Source: Blepharisma stoltei
Lineage: Eukaryota > Ciliophora > Heterotrichea > Heterotrichida > Blepharismidae
Direction of reading: 5' to 3'
NCBI GenBank assembly: GCA_914767885.1
Contig: CAJZBQ010000003.1
Location: forward strand, 186,001 to 250,000
Length of the DNA stretch: 64,000 bases
Shown here: positions 19,761 to 30,503 of the stretch, in pieces
Numbering within the stretch: the stretch's first letter is position 1
Layout of the letters: each line of letters starts with the position of its first letter
Position numbers and translations under genes: made by a program
The notes under the pieces: model-generated
The model's database searches: none
Told to the model about the DNA's origin: nothing
The model's input: the letters and a program-made list of their open reading frames with translations, nothing else

Positions 19761-20702
19761 TTAGCAAATTATCATATTTTCTAACAAAAATTTATCGAGC
19801 ATCTTGGGGGCATTCAATTTCATATCTTTATGTGACACAATAGATATTGGCGGAATAGTGCCATCTTTTTTGATTTTAAACATCACTGCATAATAAATAT
19901 CTCCTGATAGCTTCCTACACCCCAAAATTCTAGCAGGCTGCAAATCTTGTCAGTTTCCCTTATTTGCTTCATCCTTAGACTTATTAGAAACTCTACTCGA
20001 AGTTTCTGACTCTTCTTCTATATTGCTTTCCTCTACACTATCCTGAGAATTTCTATATGAAATTTCTTCTTCATTTTCTGCATCTTCTAACCCTTCACTA
20101 CTGGCTTGTTTTGCATCTTCTTCACTAATTTCTCTATAAGCTGTTTCCGATTTTCTTGGAATTTCTGCCTTAAATCTTGAATTATTATTAGTTACTGGTA
20201 TTTTTGGTTCATAACTTTGTATAGACTTTTTTTGAGGAAAAGACGAAGCCATTGTAATTCTTTTTTCCTCTCTTACTTTATTTAAAATTTCATTAACTTC
20301 TTGACATTGTGATGATCCTGTAGGTTTTTTCTCTGGAGGGCTTTGGATTTCTAATGTATCATTTGGTAATAAATCGTCAAGTTTTAGCTTTTTGTTTGCA
20401 TCATCTCCATAGAGTTTTCCTTGCTCTGCAAGCTTTTGCTCTCTTTCAAGTCGGCGCCTTTCTCTCAGTCTAGCATTTCTTCTCTTGCACTGTTCTCGCC
20501 TTAGCAATTGCTTCCTTTCTTGCTTTTCATTAAATTGCTCAAGAAGATCAGGGACAGACTTAACTGTTTCTTCAGGTTCTCAGGTGTTATCGGCAGAGGA
20601 AAATCCTTTTCATTTGATTTGGTAGCGCCAGGAATTAAGCGCGGTTGAAAATTTCTTATCTACAATAGATTCAATGACATAAAGGCTATCGTGATCCCCC
20701 AT
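19761..20702 (-). CDS. Chromodomain protein, HP1-like
   Basis: The ATG at 20702 begins MGDHDSLYVIESIVDKKF, followed by RYQIKWKGFSSADNTWEPEE and a VPDLLEQFNEK helix. This is a canonical chromodomain with its aromatic cage (Tyr8, Trp of IKWKG, Trp of NTWEP), the module that reads methylated histone H3. A basic, acidic and Ser-rich linker follows, then a C-terminal block ARILGCRKLSGDIYYAVMFK, VSHKDMKLNAPKMLDKFLLE that looks like a divergent chromoshadow domain. 313 residues; TGA=Trp at both ends (NTWEPEE, NKGNWQD). In ciliates such proteins bind H3K9/K27-methylated DNA destined for elimination; that role here is inference only. Confidence 0.9.
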
Positions 20703-21180
20703 TAAATTTATTTAGTTTTTTATTATCGTTAATTAAAATTATGGAGTCATATTTTTATGGGAAAATTATTGATAAAATCAACAAAAAATTATAAGAGAAG
20801 ATTGTAAAACCTAACTCACGCCCTTCATAGAGAACAAAACCATTGGAAAAATCCCTATGTTTTGGCCTAAAACCTTCCCTCCGTGAGCAAGCAAATTTTT
20901 TTTAAGAAAAAATTATTTTGATATATAAGTAATAACTATTATAATGAAATCTCATACTAATTCTGTTTAATTTTAAACAGCTGGCACTTTAAATATAAAA
21001 TTTTATAGATTAAATTAATATTTGCTTTAGAGCTATAGTTTAGATATAAATTTTTTTTAAATTTCGAAAAAAAATTATTATAAACAAAATATCTTGAGCG
21101 AAAAATCTTTATTCGCCTATGGAAGGGGGATAAAAACAATAAAGATTTATTATTTATTCTACTGATTAAAAAAGAGATCA
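20703..21180. other. Spacer homologous to the 3' flank of the second dynamin gene
   Basis: Outside the 20815 element the sequence matches 24290-24354 (AAGAGAAG...TAAAACCTAA...AATAAAGA..TTA). The duplicated unit therefore extends beyond the dynamin reading frame. Confidence 0.65.
20815..21133. mobile_element. MITE, CTCCGTGAGCG family, 3' of dynamin gene 1
   Basis: Flanked by TAA (20812-20814, 21131-21133). The diverged tips are CTCACGCCC and GAAGGGGGA. The interior has GAACAAAACCATTGGAAAAAT, CCCTCCGTGAGC and GATATATAAGTAATAACTA. The paralogous flank at about 24299 (AAAACCTAAAATAATAAAG) shows the empty site. Confidence 0.85.
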
Positions 21181-23638
21181 TTAGTTACTAGAAATATTCC
21201 AATTCCTAACTCCCCCCCCCCCCTCCGTGAGCGAACAAAAACCATTAGAAAAATCGCCATTTTTTGACCAAAAACCCACCCTCCGTGAGTGAACAAAAAT
21301 TTTTTTAATAGAAAAAAATTTTAATGGAAAAAAATTTTGATATATAAGTGATAATTAGTATAATGAAATCTAGAGCTAATTCTGTTTAATTTTAAACAAA
21401 TTGCGTTTTAAAACATAAATTTTGCAAATTAAATTAATATTTGCTTCCCAATTTTTGCAAATTAGGATTTTTTTAAATTTCGAAAAAAATATTTTTTATA
21501 AAATTTATATATAAATTTTTTTTTAAAAAAAAAAATTTAACCCCCCTCCGTGAGCGAACAAAATTTTTTTGTTCGCTCACGGAGGGGGGGGGGGGAGTAA
21601 GAATATTTTTGGCACCTCTTAACAATGCAATCGCTTCTTTGCAGTCTTCTCTTTTCTTTGGAATGATTTTTCCCTCATCCAAAATTTTTTCATTGAATTT
21701 TTCACCAAGTAATTGAGCAACCAATGAATCCTTGAGCGACTCCTGCACATCATGAATCAGAAAGCTTAAAATTGCCTTTGGAACATAGTCTCCAATGTTT
21801 TTTCTAACGATTCCAAAATATGACTTTACAAGGATTCTCACAAGCTCTATATTTTTTAAATCACTCTGATTTAATGTTATTGTTTTATTTGTTGGGCTTT
21901 GGCCAACACCCGAAGTTTGCTGGCTACTAGGGAAAATACTATTTGTTTTATTTGTTGGGTTTTGGCCAAAACCCAAAGTTTGCTGGCTGCTTGGGAAAAG
22001 ACTATTTTGGGCAGGTGCTTGCTGATTGCTAGAAAGGCTGGTAAATGGCGATTGTTTAGATAGGTTTCCATTATTTTGAGTAGTGCCAAATAAACTGTCG
22101 CCTTGGACTGGTACTTGCATTTTTAGCTGATTTCCATTAGCTTCATCAAACTTTTTTGTTTTTTCAATAGCAATACGTCCCCCAATGAAATCAGGATGAT
22201 GAATATTTATATAATTGTTTTCCATATCAAATATCCTTTTTATCATATCATAAGTACTCTCATATTTATCTTCAATAATTTTCTCTGTAATTTCGCTTAT
22301 TAAAAGATGCAGATTTTTAAACCTACTAAAATAAGGACTTGAAATTTTCTGAGTCAAAGCTAAAAGTGAATCTTTTACTAAATGAAGAATTTGAAAAGAA
22401 GGTGCTCTAATGCTTTCTATTGCTTTTCTCGAAAATACTCTGAATGTTTGTTCTGGGATCAGCAAAGTTCCATGAATTCCATTTGTGCTGCTTATTTGCT
22501 CCAATATTTCATTATCTGTAATTTCTTCCATTGGATTAATTTGTTTTAGTTTATCTTCAAAAAATGAAAATAAAATTTTCCTGATTTGCGTACCTGTCTC
22601 GTCTTTGTCAGTTCTTCCTTCTATAGTTTCCTCTAAAAATCTACAATAATCGCTAGCTATTTTTATAATTATATTTTGCTGCAAAGCCTTATTTTCACCG
22701 ATAGGATCTCCGTAATTTTCGAGCTCATTACTTCTATGTTCAAGTTGGAAATCGATTCCCTCCTTTATGCTAGGAAGTGCACGTTTGAGTTTTTCAAATA
22801 ATATTTCTTGAAGTCTTTGAGTTAAATAAGGAATCCCTGCTTGATCTTGAATTAGCTTATAGTCAGGATGGGTCCTGAAGAATTCAGCCTCTTTATCCAA
22901 ATGATCTAAAATTGAGACATTATTGGTAATATCAGCTTGAGATCTACAAACAACACCAACATACCCATGAGCTAATGGATACTCTTCACCAAGCAAGACA
23001 TTTATTGCACTTGTTCCTTTATCCATAATATCTAGCTTTGTAAGCACACCTAAAGTTCTTTCTCCTCTTGGATCGACGTCTCTTGCAATTTTTAACGCAT
23101 CGGAATTTGCTATATCATTATTTCCAGGAGAAATAGCTAAAATAATGGCATTTTCCTTTTTAATATAATCTAAAACCATTTCTTCGATTAAAACTGATAT
23201 ATTTCGTGGCTGGTCTCCAACAGGATTTTTCGTTAGCCCAGGCAAATCAACCAAAGTTATATTTACAACCAGTGGTGAATAAATCTCAAGAAGAATTGGC
23301 TGGTCAACAATCGCTTTTCTGCTCCCTGCTTTTTTGTTTGTTTCAGCAATAATTTCGTCTCTAACCTTGGCAAAGTCTTTAAATATAACACTTGGGAGAT
23401 GCTGGAATATTGCAAATTCTTCTTCATCATTATGGCATTGGATGATTAGAGGCATTCTTGTCACTATTCCTTGGCCTCGGGGAAGAAAATCTTTTCCAAC
23501 AATACTTTCTAGCACGCTTGATTTCCCCGCAGATTGAGCACCAACGACTACAATTTGAGGGAGTGAAATATCAACTTTAACATGGGAGAGATTGACTAGT
23601 TTTTGTAGCTCGTTAACTTTAGCTAGCAGACTTTCCAT
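21181..23638 (-). CDS. Dynamin-related GTPase 1, split by a MITE near its C-terminus
   Basis: Large GTPase of the dynamin superfamily, which remodels membranes by GTP-driven assembly. GTPase motifs: G1 GAQSAGKSS (about residues 33-41), switch RGQGIVTR, G3 DLPG in VDLPGLTKNPVGDQPR, G4 TKLD. Middle and stalk regions follow, then a low-complexity linker with a duplicated peptide (PSSQQTLGFGQNPTNKT / PSSQQTSGVGQSPTNKT), then a GED-like end (YFGIVRKNIGDYVPKAI). No PH domain or transmembrane segment. An element at 21210-21600 interrupts it seven codons before the stop; removal gives ...GAKNILRNWNISSN, as in paralog 2, and 688 residues. Confidence 0.93.
21210..21600. mobile_element. MITE, CTCCGTGAGCG family, in dynamin gene 1
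   Basis: The best-preserved copy, 388 bp plus TAA. Left end CTCCC...CTCCGTGAGCGAACAAAA; right end is a 50-bp hairpin of CCTCCGTGAGCGAACAAAA and its complement, closing GGGAG. The empty site is seen in paralog 2 (24380: ATTCCTAAGAATATT against ATTCC-TAA-element-TAA-GAATATT), which fixes insertion point and 3-bp duplication. Confidence 0.93.
21880..21990 (-). repeat. Tandem repeat in the dynamin 1 linker
   Basis: Two copies of about 66 bp encode PSSQQT..G.GQ.PTNKT. Dynamin genes 2 and 4 have one related unit or none at this place, so the linker is evolving by slippage. Confidence 0.7.
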
Positions 23639-24354
23639 TCAATACACTATTCGGAATATATAAAATAATATTTTTATAGGTTTAATTCTAAATTGTAAAT
23701 AAAAAACTTCAATAGAAGAAGAAAATCAATGATATCATTAATAAAAATAGTAAATTATGCAAATGTCTATAAAATGGACAAAATTTCTGCTTAAAAATAA
23801 GGAATAAATAGTTATCAATTTCTTAAATTAATAATTGAATAATTGCATTTTTTAATGATATTTATAAATAGGGCTTTTAATTATTCCCGAAAAATATTCA
23901 TAATGTTTATTATAGTTAATACAGATTTAAATGCAAAATTACTTTTATTTATGAATTTTTTTTGATGTAAGAGTATTAAAATAATAGAAAAAAAATTACC
24001 TGTCTAGGACAAATATCTAGCTTATTATTAGATATAGATCTCAATAAGAAAAGTTTTATATTCACAATTCTTATGAAATTAATGAGAATTTTGTGATGCG
24101 AATTGCTTAAAATCAGCAATATTCTAACATTTATCTCTATCTAGAGCTTCTCATTTTCTAATCTTAAAAGCTATTACGAATAAAATCATTTTTAAACACG
24201 AATGTAGCCAATTTGATTATTAAGTTAAATAAATTCTGAGTAATATTTTTTGAAAAAGTTATTAATAAAACCCAAAAATTATAAGAGAAGCATATAAAAC
24301 CTAAAATAATAAAGACTTATTAACAAAAAATATTCTATTAATTAAAACATATCA
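23639..24354. other. AT-rich spacer between dynamin genes 1 and 2
   Basis: Parts recur in the array: ATGCAAATGTCTATAAAAT (about 23757) recurs near 27960; the 23870-23970 stretch recurs at 26540-26640; the 24000-24240 stretch recurs at 28040-28270. These mark duplicated upstream and downstream flanks. No gene. Confidence 0.6.
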
Positions 24355-26346
24355 TTAGTTATTAGAAATATTCCAATTCCTAAGAATATTTTTGGCACCT
24401 TTTAATAACGCAATCGCTTCTTTACAGTCTTTTCTTTTCTTTGGAATGATTTTTCCTTCATCTAAAAGTTTTTCATTGAATTTTTCACCAAGTAGTTCAG
24501 CAATCAATAAATCCTTGAGCGACTCCTGCACATCATGAATCAGAAAGCTTATAATTGCCTTTGGAACATAGTCTCCAATGTTTTTTCTAGCAATTCAAAA
24601 ATATGAATTTACAAGGATTCTTACAAGGACTATATTTTTTAACTCGCTCTGATTCGCTGCTATCGTTTTATTTGCTGGGCTTTGACCAAAAGGCTGAGTT
24701 TTCTGGTTATTAGGGAAAGGACTACTTTGAGCAGGTGCTTGTTGAGAACTAAGTAAACCTGTGGAAAAGGGTTTAAACAGGCCTTCAAAATTTTGATTAG
24801 GGCTAAACAAGCCTGCCCTTAAGTTTGATGCTTGGAATTTTAGCTGATTTTCATTAAGAGCTTCAATTTCTTCAATAGCTTTGCGTCCCCCAATGAAATC
24901 AGGATGATGAATATTTATATAATTCTTTTCCATATCAAATATCCTTTTTATCATATCATAAGTATTCTTATATTTATCTTCAATTATTTTCTCTGTAATT
25001 TCACATATCAAACGATGTAGATCTTTAAACCTGCTAAAATAAGGGTTTGAAATTTTTTGAGTCAAGGTTAAGAGTGACTCTTTTACTAATTCAAGAATTT
25101 TAAAGGAAGGCACTCTAATGCTTTCTATTGTTTTTTTTGAAAGTTTTCTGAATGATTGTCCTGGAATCAATAAAGTTCCATGAATTCCATTTGTGCTGCC
25201 TATTTCTTCCAATATTTCGTTATCTGTTATTTCTTCCATTGGATTAACTTTTTTTAGATTATCTTCAAAAAGTGTAAATAAAATTTTCCTGATTTTTGTG
25301 CCTGTATCATCTTTGTCAGTTCTTCCTTCTACAGCTTCCTCTAAAAATCTGGAATAATCGTCAACTATTTTTATAATTATATTTTGCTGTAAAGCCTTAT
25401 TTTCACTGATAGGATCTCCGTAATTTTCGAGCTCACGATTTCTTTGTTCAAGTTGGGAATCGATTCCTTCCTTTATGCGAGGGAGAGTTTGTCTGAGCTT
25501 TTCAAATAATATTTCTTGAAGTCTTTGAGTTAAATAAGGAATCCCTGCTTGATCTTGAATTTGGCTATAGTCAGGATTGTTGCTAAAGAATTCAGCCTCT
25601 TCACCCAAATGATCTGATATTGAGACATTATTGTTAATATCGTCTTGAGATCTACAAACAACACCAACATACCCATGAGTTAATGGATATTCTTCACCAA
25701 GCAAGACGCTTATTGCACTTGTTCCTTTATCCATAATATCTAGCTTTGTAATCACACCTAAAGTTCTTTCTCCTCTTGGGTCGACGTCTCTTGCAATTTT
25801 TAACGCATCGGAATTTGCTATATCATTATTTCCGGGGGAAATAGCTAAAATAATGGCGTTTTCCTTTTTAATATACTCTAAGACCATTTCTTCAATTAAA
25901 GCCGATATATTTCGTGGCTGGTCTCCAACAGGATTTTTTGTTAGCCCTGGCAAATCAACCAAAGTTATATTTACAACCAGTGGTGAATAAATCTCAAGAA
26001 GAATTGGCTTGCCAACAATCGCTTTTTTGCTCCCTGCATTTTTGTTTGTTTCAGCAATAATTTCGTCTCTAACCTTGGCAAAGTCTTTAATTATAACATC
26101 TGGAAGATGCTGGAATATTGCAAATTCTTCTTCATTGTTATGGCATTGGATGATTAGAGGCATTCTTGTCACTATTCCTTGACCTCGAGGAAGAAAATCT
26201 TTTCCAATAATACTTTCTAGCACGCTTGATTTCCCTGCAGATTGAGCACCAACGACTACAATTTGAGGGAGTGAAATATCAACTTTAACATGGGAGAGAT
26301 TGATTAATTTTTGTAGCTCGTTTACTGTAGCTAGTAGGCCTTCCAT
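24355..26346 (-). CDS. Dynamin-related GTPase 2
   Basis: A close paralog of gene 1 with the same G motifs (GAQSAGKSS, VDLPGLTKNPVGDQPR, TKLD). The frame reads through one TGA as Trp (VNSYFWIARKN) to GAKNILRNWNISNN and stops at 24355, giving 663 residues. The linker differs (LRAGLFSPNQNFEGLFKPF) and lacks the tandem peptide. There is no insertion: this is the empty-site reference for gene 1. Confidence 0.94.
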
Positions 26347-27089
26347 TAATTATAAAAGGGGGAACTACTTTAAAAATGGAATAAATATTAATTAATTTCT
26401 TAAATAATTATGTTTTTAAGATTGAATTAACTCTTTAAAGGTACTAATCTATTAATAGCATCCAGTTAGATAATATCTTTGCCGATTTAACTTCAAATTT
26501 AATTCTAATAGAGTGCATTGTTTAATGATATTTATAAAATAGGGCTTTTAATTATTCCAGAAAATATTTATACTATGGTCAATACAGATTTAAATGCAAA
26601 ATTAATTTTATTTATGAATTTCTTTTGATGCAAGCAGATTTAATATATACATATAGAAAATCTACTCTATCTTATAATTGATTAATTCACTTGCTGCTAA
26701 GAGCATAAACAAACATTTATAGAGAAAATAAATTAGACCTTTTGCATTTTAATATTGCGCCAAATATAATTCCTATAAAAGATGAGCCTAATAGATAACA
26801 CAAGCAAAACTCCACAATCCCAAAGATGTGCCTAATAGATAATGCAATACAAACTTCATAATACAAATTAAATTATTTATTTGTTAAAAAATGTAAATTT
26901 TATTGATACTTTATCAAGATTTGCCGAATAAACCTTTTTAATAAAATCTTTAGTCTTCATTACAATTTTTAATATTTTTGAAAATTTAAGACTAATGCTT
27001 AATTAATCAAAAGTGATCCTTCTAATTCGCAAAAATATAATTTTGAAGTTTTGAATTAAAAAATAATATATTTTTGCCTGCCTCATAAA
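26347..27089. other. AT-rich spacer in the dynamin array
   Basis: It holds a partial copy of the gene 1 upstream flank (26540-26640) and no open frame. A local direct repeat AAAGATGAGCCTAATAGATAA / AAAGATGTGCCTAATAGATAA lies near 26778 and 26822. Confidence 0.55.
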
Positions 27090-27951
27090 TGTCACCTATA
27101 CTTTTATTCTTCTTCTATCCAAAGTATTCTCTAAATATTTGTGATAATCATCAATGATTTATAATAATATTTGCTTGAAAATCTTTATTATCAACAATAG
27201 GGTCCCCGTATTTTTAAACTTTTTTTCTTTCTTCACGTTACTCTACTTGGGTCTGAATCTCTTGCAATTTTAATGCATTTGAGTTGGTATGTAATTATTT
27301 CCAGGGAAAGTTGCTAAAATAATGACATTTCTTTATCAATTCATTCTAGTATCATTCTTTTGATTAAGGCAGACATATTTCGTGGCTGGTCTCCAACTGG
27401 ATTTTTAGAAAATCCAGGCAAATCAACCAAAGTTATATTGACGACATTTGGTAAATAAATTTCAAGAAGAATTGGCTGATCTATAATCCCTTTATTATTT
27501 CCTGCCTTTTTATTGTTTCTGCTATAATTTCCTCTCTAAATTTAAATATAGAAATTTCCCATAGATGGCGCTGTTTGCCCTTGATTTTACCATAAGGAAA
27601 ATTTTTTGGTTTGACCAAACTATGGTACTGGTCGAACCAAAAAATTTTCCCCAGTGGGCAAATCAAGGGTAAACAGCGACATCTATGGGAAATTTCTATA
27701 TCACTTGCGAGCTATACTGAAATATTGCAAATTCTTCGGAATGTAATGGGATTGAATAATTAGAGGTAATCTTGCTACAATTCCACTTCCTCTAGGAAGA
27801 AAATTTTTCCCAATAATATTCCTAAAACACTGGACTTGCCTACAGATTGAGCTCCAACAGCCACAATTTGAGGAAGTGAAATTTTAACTTTAGCACGTGA
27901 GAGATTGATCAGTATTTGTAACTTATTTGCAATAGATAGCAAGCCTTCCAT
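27090..27951 (-). pseudogene. Dynamin-related GTPase 3, decayed
   Basis: The start (MEGLLSIANKLQILINLSRAKVKISLPQIVAVGAQSVGKSS) and scattered later pieces (VDLPGFSKNPVGDQPRNMSA; IARDSDPS) are clearly dynamin-like. Frameshifts follow the G1 loop, stops accumulate, a hairpin element sits at 27547-27700, and sequence between the G4 region and the stalk is missing. G1 has changed to GAQSVGKSS. The homologous coding matter fades out near 27100. Confidence 0.85.
27547..27700. mobile_element. Hairpin MITE in the dynamin pseudogene
   Basis: A 154-bp near-perfect palindrome. TATAGAAATTTCCCATAGAT at the left is mirrored by ATCTATGGGAAATTTCTATA at the right, continuing through GCTGTTTGCCCTTGATTT and TTGGTTTGACC. 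There is no coding capacity. The tips TATAGAA/TTCTATA resemble those of the 2.1-kb element at 34658 (TAGAAC/GTTCTA). Confidence 0.82.
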
Positions 27952-28300
27952 TAAATAATTATGCAAATGTCTATAAAATAGGTAAATTCCTACTTAAAAT
28001 TAAGGAATTATAAAATTGAGATTTTTATTAAAATTAATATTTTACCTGTCTATGACAAACATCTAGCTTATTATTAAATATAAATTTCAAGAAGAAAAGT
28101 TTTATATTCACAATTCTTATGGGTTAATGAGAAATTTGTGATGTGAATAAATAAATTATTCAAATAATTGATTAAAATCAGCAATATTCTAGCATTTATA
28201 TATAATTAGAGCTTCTCATTTTCTAATCTTAAAAGCTATTATGAAAAAATTTATTTTTAAGCATGAGTGTAGCCAACTAGATTATTTAGTTAAATAAGTT
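27952..28300. other. Spacer homologous to the dynamin 1 upstream region
   Basis: Alignable to about 23757-23830 and 24000-24240, ending near AAGTTCTAAG. This confirms that the array arose by tandem duplication of units larger than the reading frame. Confidence 0.55.
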
Positions 28301-30160
28301 CTAAGTGCTTGGCAGACCCCATTGCCTGAGAATGGCTTTTGCTTGTCTAAGTGTTTTTATAGCTGATTTGCAAGCTTCTCGTTTTTGTGGTATGAGTTTT
28401 CCTTCGTCTAAAGTTCTTTCAAGAATCTCATCTTTTAATAACTTATCACTCAAGTGATTGCCTAATGTCCTCATAACCTTCATAACAAGGAAAAACATTA
28501 TTGCCTTTGGAACCATATCTCCAATAGTTTTTTTTACTATATCAAAGTAAGACTTTATTAGCAATTTTGTTACTTCAACATATTTCTTTTCATCAGATAT
28601 TATAGGAGTGCTGACTTTTTGGCCTGGGTAGTTTTGTGCAATCTTCTCTTTTTCCTCTTCAATTTTTTGATTAATTTTAGCAAGAGCTACAATTCCTCCC
28701 ATGAAATCAGGGTGCTGGATATTAATATAATTGTATTCCATAGTAAATATGTCATCTATGATTTCAGATGTAGTTTTGTAGCAATCTTCAATTAGTGATT
28801 CAGAAATTTCGCATACTGACACATGGAAAATACTAAACCGTCTAAATTCATCAACTTTAATGCGTTTTATTAAGGCTGAAATCGTATCCTTTACAGATTC
28901 AAATGCATCAATAGCCGGCTCTTTAAGCAAATTAACTGTAGACTGTGCAAGAGTTCTAAATGCTTGCTCAGGAATGAGTAAAGTTCCATATATACCATTT
29001 GAGTTGCTAATTTCGTTTTGGATTAATCTATCGTTGGAGCATATAAGAGGATTTATCTCCCTGGTTTTTCTTTCCAAATTGTCAAATAAAATATTTCGAA
29101 TTTTAGTGCCTTCGTTATTTTCAGAGCTATCTTTGCCTTCTAATACTTCTTCTAAGTTTCTGGAGAATTCACGGATAACTTTAAGTATAATATTTCTCTC
29201 CAAATCTCTATTTCCTTTAACTGGTTCGCCATAAATTTTTGCTTCAACTTCTCTTTCCCTCAACTGACGATCAATGCCAGCTTTTATGCTTGGAAGAGTT
29301 TTTTGTAAATGATCAAAAAGGATTTCTTGAAGTTTTTTAGTTAAAAATGGAATGCCTGTTTGGTCCTGAATTTCTTGATAATCAGGATGATTTCTAAAAA
29401 AATCGGCTTCTTTTTCTAAATGATCTGCTATTGGAACATTATTCTTGATATCTTCTTGATTTCTACAAACAACTCCAATATGTCCAAACTTTAAGGAGTA
29501 TTCTTCACCAAGAAGAATATTTATGGCACTAGTCCCTTTATCCATAATATCCAGCTTTGTAATCACGCTTAAAGTCCTTTCTCCTTTCGGATCAACATCT
29601 CTTGCAATTTTTAAAGCGTCTGAGTTTGCGATATCATTATTTCCTGGAGAAATTGCTAAAATTAAAGCATGTTCTGCTTTTATATATTCCAAGGCCATCT
29701 CCTCGATCATAGAAACAATATTTTTTGGCTGATCTCCAACAGGGTTTTTAGTGAGTCCAGGCAAATCTACTAATGTAAGATCAATAACTTGTGGGGAATG
29801 AATTTCAAGAATGATTGGCTGGCTAACAACACCTTTATTATTTCCTGCTTCTTTTATTGTATCTCTTTCGATTTCTTTTCTAACTTCATTAAAGTCATCA
29901 AATAAACGATCCTGGCAATGATGGAATACAGCGTACTCACCCTCTTCTGTATGATGACATTGAATAATAAGAGGTCTACGTGTTACAATCCCACTACCTC
30001 TAGGAAGGAAGTCTTTTCCAACAATACACTCTAGCACACTTGATTTGCCAGCAGATTGAGCTCCAACCACGACGATTTGAGGTAGCGAAATGCTAACGCG
30101 GACATTGGAAAGGCTGATTACTTTTTGTAGCTGGTTAACGATTGATAGTAAACCTTCCAT
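28301..30160 (-). CDS. Dynamin-related GTPase 4
   Basis: An intact, uninterrupted 619-residue member, more diverged than genes 1 and 2. G1 GAQSAGKSS, switch RGSGIVTR, G3 VDLPGLTKNPVGDQP and G4 TKLD are present. The stalk is followed by a short linker (EEEKEKIAQNYPGQKVSTP) and a GED-like end (SYFDIVKKTIGDMVPKAIMFF), closing ILRQWGLPST. Its Pro-Ser-Gln-rich insert is missing compared with gene 1. Confidence 0.95.
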   Translation of the reverse strand: MEGLLSIVNQLQKVISLSNVRVSISLPQIVVVGAQSAGKSSVLECIVGKDFLPRGSGIVTRRPLIIQCHHTEEGEYAVFHHCQDRLFDDFNEVRKEIERDTIKEAGNNKGVVSQPIILEIHSPQVIDLTLVDLPGLTKNPVGDQPKNIVSMIEEMALEYIKAEHALILAISPGNNDIANSDALKIARDVDPKGERTLSVITKLDIMDKGTSAINILLGEEYSLKFGHIGVVCRNQEDIKNNVPIADHLEKEADFFRNHPDYQEIQDQTGIPFLTKKLQEILFDHLQKTLPSIKAGIDRQLREREVEAKIYGEPVKGNRDLERNIILKVIREFSRNLEEVLEGKDSSENNEGTKIRNILFDNLERKTREINPLICSNDRLIQNEISNSNGIYGTLLIPEQAFRTLAQSTVNLLKEPAIDAFESVKDTISALIKRIKVDEFRRFSIFHVSVCEISESLIEDCYKTTSEIIDDIFTMEYNYINIQHPDFMGGIVALAKINQKIEEEKEKIAQNYPGQKVSTPIISDEKKYVEVTKLLIKSYFDIVKKTIGDMVPKAIMFFLVMKVMRTLGNHLSDKLLKDEILERTLDEGKLIPQKREACKSAIKTLRQAKAILRQWGLPST

Positions 30161-30503
30161 TACTATTAGCTAATATCTACATAATTTTTAGAGATTTCTT
30201 TTTTAACTTAGGGGTCTTTATTAATAAATCTTATTAATGAGTGTCTCTGTGAATTTTATTTATAATTTTAGCATTTTTAGAGTTAAGAAATTTGGGCTGA
30301 TTTGTTTTAATATTAATTTTTCCACTCCAAATTTCATATTATGTAAACAGCCTAGTTTAAAGTCTTTTAGATATTAGTAAGTATTAAAAACTGGACAGTT
30401 AATAATAATTAATTTTAAAAATTGCATTTTAAAGTAATATTAAGATGTTCCAAATTCTATGCTATTCTAAGCAGTCCATTTGCATTTTAATATATAAGTA
30501 TTT
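30161..30503. promoter_or_regulatory. Divergent promoter region, dynamin 4 / PKA-R
   Basis: 343 bp of AT-rich sequence between two start codons on opposite strands. It must contain both promoters; no specific motif can be assigned. Confidence 0.4.
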
